Source of the DNA: CAZDQL01 sp964507325
GTDB taxonomy: Bacteria; Planctomycetota; UBA1135; GCA-002686595
Direction of reading: 5' to 3'
DNA: 64,000 nt
NCBI GenBank assembly: GCA_964507325.1
Contig: CAZDQL010000009.1
Location: 45,239 to 109,238, forward strand
In this document: positions 60,609 to 64,000 of the stretch, in pieces
How positions within the stretch are numbered: position 1 is the first letter of the stretch
How the letters are laid out: each line of letters begins with the position of its first letter
Position numbers and translations under genes: made by a program
The notes under the pieces: model-generated
Seen by the model: the letters and a program-made list of their open reading frames with translations, nothing else
Told to the model about the DNA's origin: nothing
Database searches by the model: none

Positions 60609-60674
60609 GATCAGTCGTAGTCGTGCGGGTCGACCTGCACCTCGTCCTCAGAAGCCCGTGTAGACGGCACTTCG

Positions 60675-62855
60675 ATGCAAGCCCTGCTCTGGATGGCACT
60701 GCTCTTCGCTTCCCAGGAGCAGCCCGCCTCCCGGCCTTCGGCATCCCTCTCCGAGCGGCTCGGCTGCGATCGGCTGCTCTTCGTCAAGAGGGACACCTAC
60801 CACTCGAGCCACTTCTACACCGACTTCATCGACGGTTGTGGGCGCTATGGCGGCAATCTCTGCGTCCTCGACCTCGAGACCGGACGGGTCACCGACCTGG
60901 TGCCGGAGATGGAGGACGGGATCTTCGGCCGCTTCGATCTGCACTTCGACGCCGACCGGATCGTCTTCGATTGGAAGGCCTCCCCGCGCGAGGGCTTCCG
61001 CATCTGGGAGATCGACGTCGATCCACAGCGGGGGGTACGCGTCGGCGCACCCCGACCGCTGACGCTTCCGCCTCCCGATGAGGAGGCGCGGGTAGCCAAG
61101 TACGACAATTCGTTCCTGGGCGGAACGGCGCGCATGTACTTCCACCAGACGGACGACATGCACCCGTGCTACCTCCCCGACGGCGGCATCGCGTTCGTCT
61201 CGACGCGCTGTGAGTACGGGACGCTCTGTGATGCGCCCGACGCCCTGTCCACCGCCGTCCTGCACCGCATGGACGAGGACGGCGGGAGCATCGTGCAGCT
61301 GACGAACAGCGCGGTCAGCGAGTTCTCGCCCAGCGTCATGGCCGACGGGCGCATCCTCTACACCCGCTGGGAGTACGTGGACAAGGGCCAGCTCGGCGTC
61401 AAGTGCCTGTGGGCCGTGCGCCCTGACGGCACGGGCAGCGCGGAGGTCTTCGGCAACGACATCACCTTCCCGCCGACGTTGCTGCACGGGCGGCAGATCC
61501 CCGGATACCCCAACGAGTTCGTCGTGCTCGGCACGCCGCACTACCCCCAGTCCGGAATCGGCACGGTCATCCACATCGACACGACTCGGGACATTCGCAC
61601 CCGGGCCCCGATGCGCTACGTCACGCCCCACGTGGATGTGCGCCAGGAGGAGGGCTGGAACCACGAGGTGGACGGCGAGTGGGAGGAGCACGAGCGCGGT
61701 CCCCTCTACATGGACCCCTACCCCGTCGACCGGCACAACTTCCTCGTGGCCCACAATCCCGATCGCCCCTGGGACGATCCGCGCGCCTACGAGTTGTACC
61801 TGATCGACGACGAGGGTCGTCACGAGCGGATCCATCGCGAGCGCCGCACTTCGTGCTGGCAGCCCGTTCCTTGGCTCAGACGGCCGAGGCCGCCCGCGCT
61901 GGCCTCCCCGCGCAACGAAGACCTGGCACGCCAGGGACTCGCGCTGTGTCTCGTGCAGGACGTCTACCACGGTCTGGAGGGTGTCGAGCGCGGGGAAGTC
62001 GCTTGGCTGCGCGTCATGGAGCAGGTTCCCCGGCCCTGGGACAGCCGCCGCTTCTGGGATCCTGAAAGCGAGTACTGCGGCCACACGGATCTGGTCAGCA
62101 TGGGCACGGCCCTCGCCGTGAAGGTGATGTGGGGCGTCGTACCGGTCCACGAGGATGGCTCGGCCGCCTTCTACGTGCCCGCCGATCGCAACATCTACTT
62201 GCAGGCTCTCGACGCCGACTTCCTCGAGCTGCAGCGCGAGCGCACCTACGTGAACTACCGGCCGGGCGAGGTGAGATCCTGCATCGGGTGCCACGAGACA
62301 CCGCTCTCCGCGCCCCCGGCGCAGACCGGGCCGCTGCTCGCCAGCCGCCAGCCCCCGGTGATGCCCGGACCGCAGCCCGGCGACTCGACCGGACGCCAGG
62401 TCCTGCACTTCCCCTCCTACGTGCAGCCGGTCCTCGACGCCCACTGCGTCTCCTGCCACGGCGAGGAGGACCCCGCGGCGGACCTCGACCTGACCGGTCA
62501 CCTGACCGAGATCTTCAGCCGCTCCTACGAGGGCCTGATGGAGTTCGACGCGGTCCCCACCTACCGGGAGGCCTCGGATTGGGAGGGCACGCCCTACTCG
62601 GCACCCAAGACCATCGGCTCGCACCGCAGCCCGCTGATCGAGTCCCTGCGAGGTGGCCCCGGTCACGAGGGCCTGAACCTGCCGCCGGCGGCGCTCGCTC
62701 GTCTGGCCACCTGGATCGATGCCAGCGGCGTGTACTACGGCTCGTATTGGGGCCGCCGGCACATCGACCACGCCGATCACCCCTTCTTCCGTCCGGTGCC
62801 CACCTTCGAGGAGGCGATCGGCACCGAGTGCCCGGTGCCCCTCGAACGTCGCTGA
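60675..62855 (+). CDS. HzsA-related di-haem cytochrome, 726 residues
   Basis: The protein has a short signal (MQALLWMALLFASQ), a propeller-like region (blades such as SVMADGRILYTRWEYVDKG and CYLPDGGIAFVSTRCEYG) and a C-terminal cytochrome part. The haem sites are CIGCH (536-540) and CVSCH (591-595). The layout is that of the 820-residue gene at 45778-48240, without its helical N-terminal region. Blade motifs correspond (YTRWEYVDK against YTRWDYVDRD), so the two are distant paralogues. The protein would sit outside the membrane. It follows the ferredoxin by 66 bases, but the cytoplasmic ferredoxin cannot transfer electrons to it directly, so co-function with AOR is uncertain. Confidence 0.82.
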   Translation: MQALLWMALLFASQEQPASRPSASLSERLGCDRLLFVKRDTYHSSHFYTDFIDGCGRYGGNLCVLDLETGRVTDLVPEMEDGIFGRFDLHFDADRIVFDWKASPREGFRIWEIDVDPQRGVRVGAPRPLTLPPPDEEARVAKYDNSFLGGTARMYFHQTDDMHPCYLPDGGIAFVSTRCEYGTLCDAPDALSTAVLHRMDEDGGSIVQLTNSAVSEFSPSVMADGRILYTRWEYVDKGQLGVKCLWAVRPDGTGSAEVFGNDITFPPTLLHGRQIPGYPNEFVVLGTPHYPQSGIGTVIHIDTTRDIRTRAPMRYVTPHVDVRQEEGWNHEVDGEWEEHERGPLYMDPYPVDRHNFLVAHNPDRPWDDPRAYELYLIDDEGRHERIHRERRTSCWQPVPWLRRPRPPALASPRNEDLARQGLALCLVQDVYHGLEGVERGEVAWLRVMEQVPRPWDSRRFWDPESEYCGHTDLVSMGTALAVKVMWGVVPVHEDGSAAFYVPADRNIYLQALDADFLELQRERTYVNYRPGEVRSCIGCHETPLSAPPAQTGPLLASRQPPVMPGPQPGDSTGRQVLHFPSYVQPVLDAHCVSCHGEEDPAADLDLTGHLTEIFSRSYEGLMEFDAVPTYREASDWEGTPYSAPKTIGSHRSPLIESLRGGPGHEGLNLPPAALARLATWIDASGVYYGSYWGRRHIDHADHPFFRPVPTFEEAIGTECPVPLERR

Positions 62856-62985
62856 CCCTACCCAGCGGCATGTAAGAGTTGATACAGAGGTCTAGCTGCC
62901 GGGCAGCGTGGGGTCTTCAGGAGTGACAGTGGTCTGGAGCGAGGTACGGTCCACTGACGTCGACGAGTCCACGATCGGTACAGGT

Positions 62986-64000
62986 ATGAACACCGCCATT
63001 CGACCCTCAATCGCCACCCGCTGCCTAGCGTTCGCGCTGCTCCTCGGCTCACCTGCCGCGGCGCAGAAGATCTGGACCGTCGACACCACGGGCGCCGGCG
63101 ATTTCCTGGACACCCCGGCGGCGGTGGCCGCCGCGATGCCCGGGGACGTGCTCCTCGTGAAGCCGGGCAGCTACTCGGGCTTCTACGCCCTGGGCAAGGG
63201 GCTCACGGTGCTGGGGGAGGGCCGGCCCGAGCTCGGACCCGTGCGTATCGAGGCCTTGCCCGGAGACCGGGACTTCGTGCTGTCGGACCTGCGCATCGTG
63301 GGAGACAAGGCCGATCCCCTGGGGCAGGGCGTCGGTCTGACCGCGACCGCGTGCGACGGAGTGATCTGGGTGCAGGACACGGAGGTCCGCTACGACCTCG
63401 ACGTCTATTGCGACAACTTCGAATTCAGTGCGGGGGTGGCGGTCGACGGGTGCACGAGCGTGCACTTCGTCCGATGCCAGATCTTCGGCCCCGATTGGTA
63501 CAACTCCTACTGGAATCCTGTCGCCGACGGAACCGGTCTCTACGCTCACGCCTCCTCGCTGCACCTCGCGCGGACCTGGGTGTTTGGCGCCTACGGCTGC
63601 CACTTATCGCCTGGGGGGAACGCGGTCGAAGTGGAGGCGGGTGAGCTCGTCCTGTTGAGCTCCTACGCCAAGGGCGGTGACGCTGGGGACGGGATGGAGC
63701 TCAACGGGGGCGATGGCGTCCACCTGCTGTCGGGATCGAAGGCTTGGCACAGGGCGAGCAACTCCGTAGGTGGCTACTTCGGCTGCGGCCTCTTCTACTG
63801 TGGGGATATGGGCCATGGCTGGTACGTGTCGCCCGATTCGGAGGTGACTCAGCTCTTGGGCGGCGCGCGCTTCTTCGAGATGACCGGTCCGGGGATCACC
63901 AACGACACGGTGGGCCTGGAGTTCACCGGACAGCCGGGGGACCATGTCTGGCTCTTCTGGAGCAAGCAGCCGGGCGCGCGGCTGCGCGAGGACTGGAGCG
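62986..64000 (+). CDS. Secreted right-handed beta-helix protein, cut by window edge
   Basis: The frame is open from the ATG at 62986 to the window end (338 complete codons), and the C-terminus is outside. A signal peptide (to about residue 27, SPAAAQ) precedes a parallel beta-helix: IWTVDTTGAGDFLDTPAAVAA is the usual entry of pectate-lyase-like or choice-of-anchor proteins, followed by turns such as GDVLLVKPGSYSGF, LTVLGEGRPELG and AVEVEAGELVLLSS. No catalytic Asp/Arg triad can be fixed. It could be a polysaccharide lyase or a surface adhesin. The 130-base region before it (62856-62985) is gene-free. Confidence 0.75.
   Translation, partial: MNTAIRPSIATRCLAFALLLGSPAAAQKIWTVDTTGAGDFLDTPAAVAAAMPGDVLLVKPGSYSGFYALGKGLTVLGEGRPELGPVRIEALPGDRDFVLSDLRIVGDKADPLGQGVGLTATACDGVIWVQDTEVRYDLDVYCDNFEFSAGVAVDGCTSVHFVRCQIFGPDWYNSYWNPVADGTGLYAHASSLHLARTWVFGAYGCHLSPGGNAVEVEAGELVLLSSYAKGGDAGDGMELNGGDGVHLLSGSKAWHRASNSVGGYFGCGLFYCGDMGHGWYVSPDSEVTQLLGGARFFEMTGPGITNDTVGLEFTGQPGDHVWLFWSKQPGARLREDWS

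Noticed and set aside
60648..62780. A 710-codon minus-strand open frame
   Set aside because: It is antisense to the second HzsA-related gene, whose haem motifs and signal peptide fix the true frame.
1..64000. tRNA, rRNA and riboswitch signals
   Set aside because: No T-loop, acceptor stem pair or known aptamer sequence was noticed on reading; a covariance-model scan would be needed to exclude small ones.

Overview
The window is GC-rich, densely coded, and carries most genes on the minus strand. The gene content suggests a Planctomycetota-like chromosome: a secreted formylglycine sulfatase, two cytochromes related to hydrazine synthase subunit A (HzsA), a Tat-exported sugar-isomerase-fold protein, SASA and DUF4185 hydrolases, a LamG protein, a C-type lectin, a parallel beta-helix protein and pseudopilin-like genes. 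This placement rests on family content and was not tested by a search. No rRNA, tRNA, CRISPR array, transposase or origin was seen. Two genes are cut by the window edges: the LamG protein at the left and the beta-helix protein at the right.

Layout. 1-2230: sulfatase followed by a LamG protein. 2572-17376: a minus-strand series for sugar activation and decoration of a glycan or other small surface molecule. It contains a GHMP-kinase/nucleotidyltransferase fusion, a GalU-like protein with a degraded NTP motif, a TPR protein, two SGNH-type proteins, a NadE-like ligase, an AsnB-type amidotransferase, an AMP-forming ligase, an SGNH-acyl carrier protein fusion and a hexapeptide acetyltransferase. 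17538-20855: a double GT2 and a GT4 glycosyltransferase, facing each other. 21062-21771: a CBS-pair protein and a GlsB-type membrane protein. 21809-32688: a tight minus-strand run starting with a 2-oxoadipate dioxygenase/decarboxylase (HglS type) that overlaps a D-2-hydroxyglutarate dehydrogenase-like FAD enzyme. These are followed by a YddG-like exporter, a GNAT, a radical SAM-methyltransferase fusion, a 12-repeat secreted protein, a Tat-exported isomerase-fold protein and an unknown secreted protein.

32944-45715: mixed genes, including a 1409-residue exported TPR-CHAT protein, a three-haem cytochrome c peroxidase relative with a possible one-base indel at its start, a PhzF protein and a C-type lectin. 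45778-52016: the first HzsA-related cytochrome, a DUF4185 lipoprotein and an S9 peptidase. 52313-56428: a HAMP protein, a HEAT-repeat protein and three pilin-like genes. 56704-60608: a tungsten-type aldehyde:ferredoxin oxidoreductase (AOR), a double class II aldolase and a MoaD/ThiS-like protein, with a ferredoxin transcribed divergently. The second HzsA-related cytochrome follows at 60675-62855.

The strongest candidate systems are three. One is the SGNH-ACP/ligase/amidotransferase locus. The second is the AOR-aldolase-MoaD module, whose ferredoxin has a Cys-x2-Asp-x2-Cys ligand pattern as in Pyrococcus furiosus ferredoxin. The third is the overlapping HglS/dehydrogenase pair, which would convert 2-oxoadipate to 2-oxoglutarate. 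Two local duplications are also visible: the ferredoxin leader has a decayed copy at 52.1 kb, and the 3' end of the DUF4185 gene has a copy at 56.6 kb beside the AOR operon.
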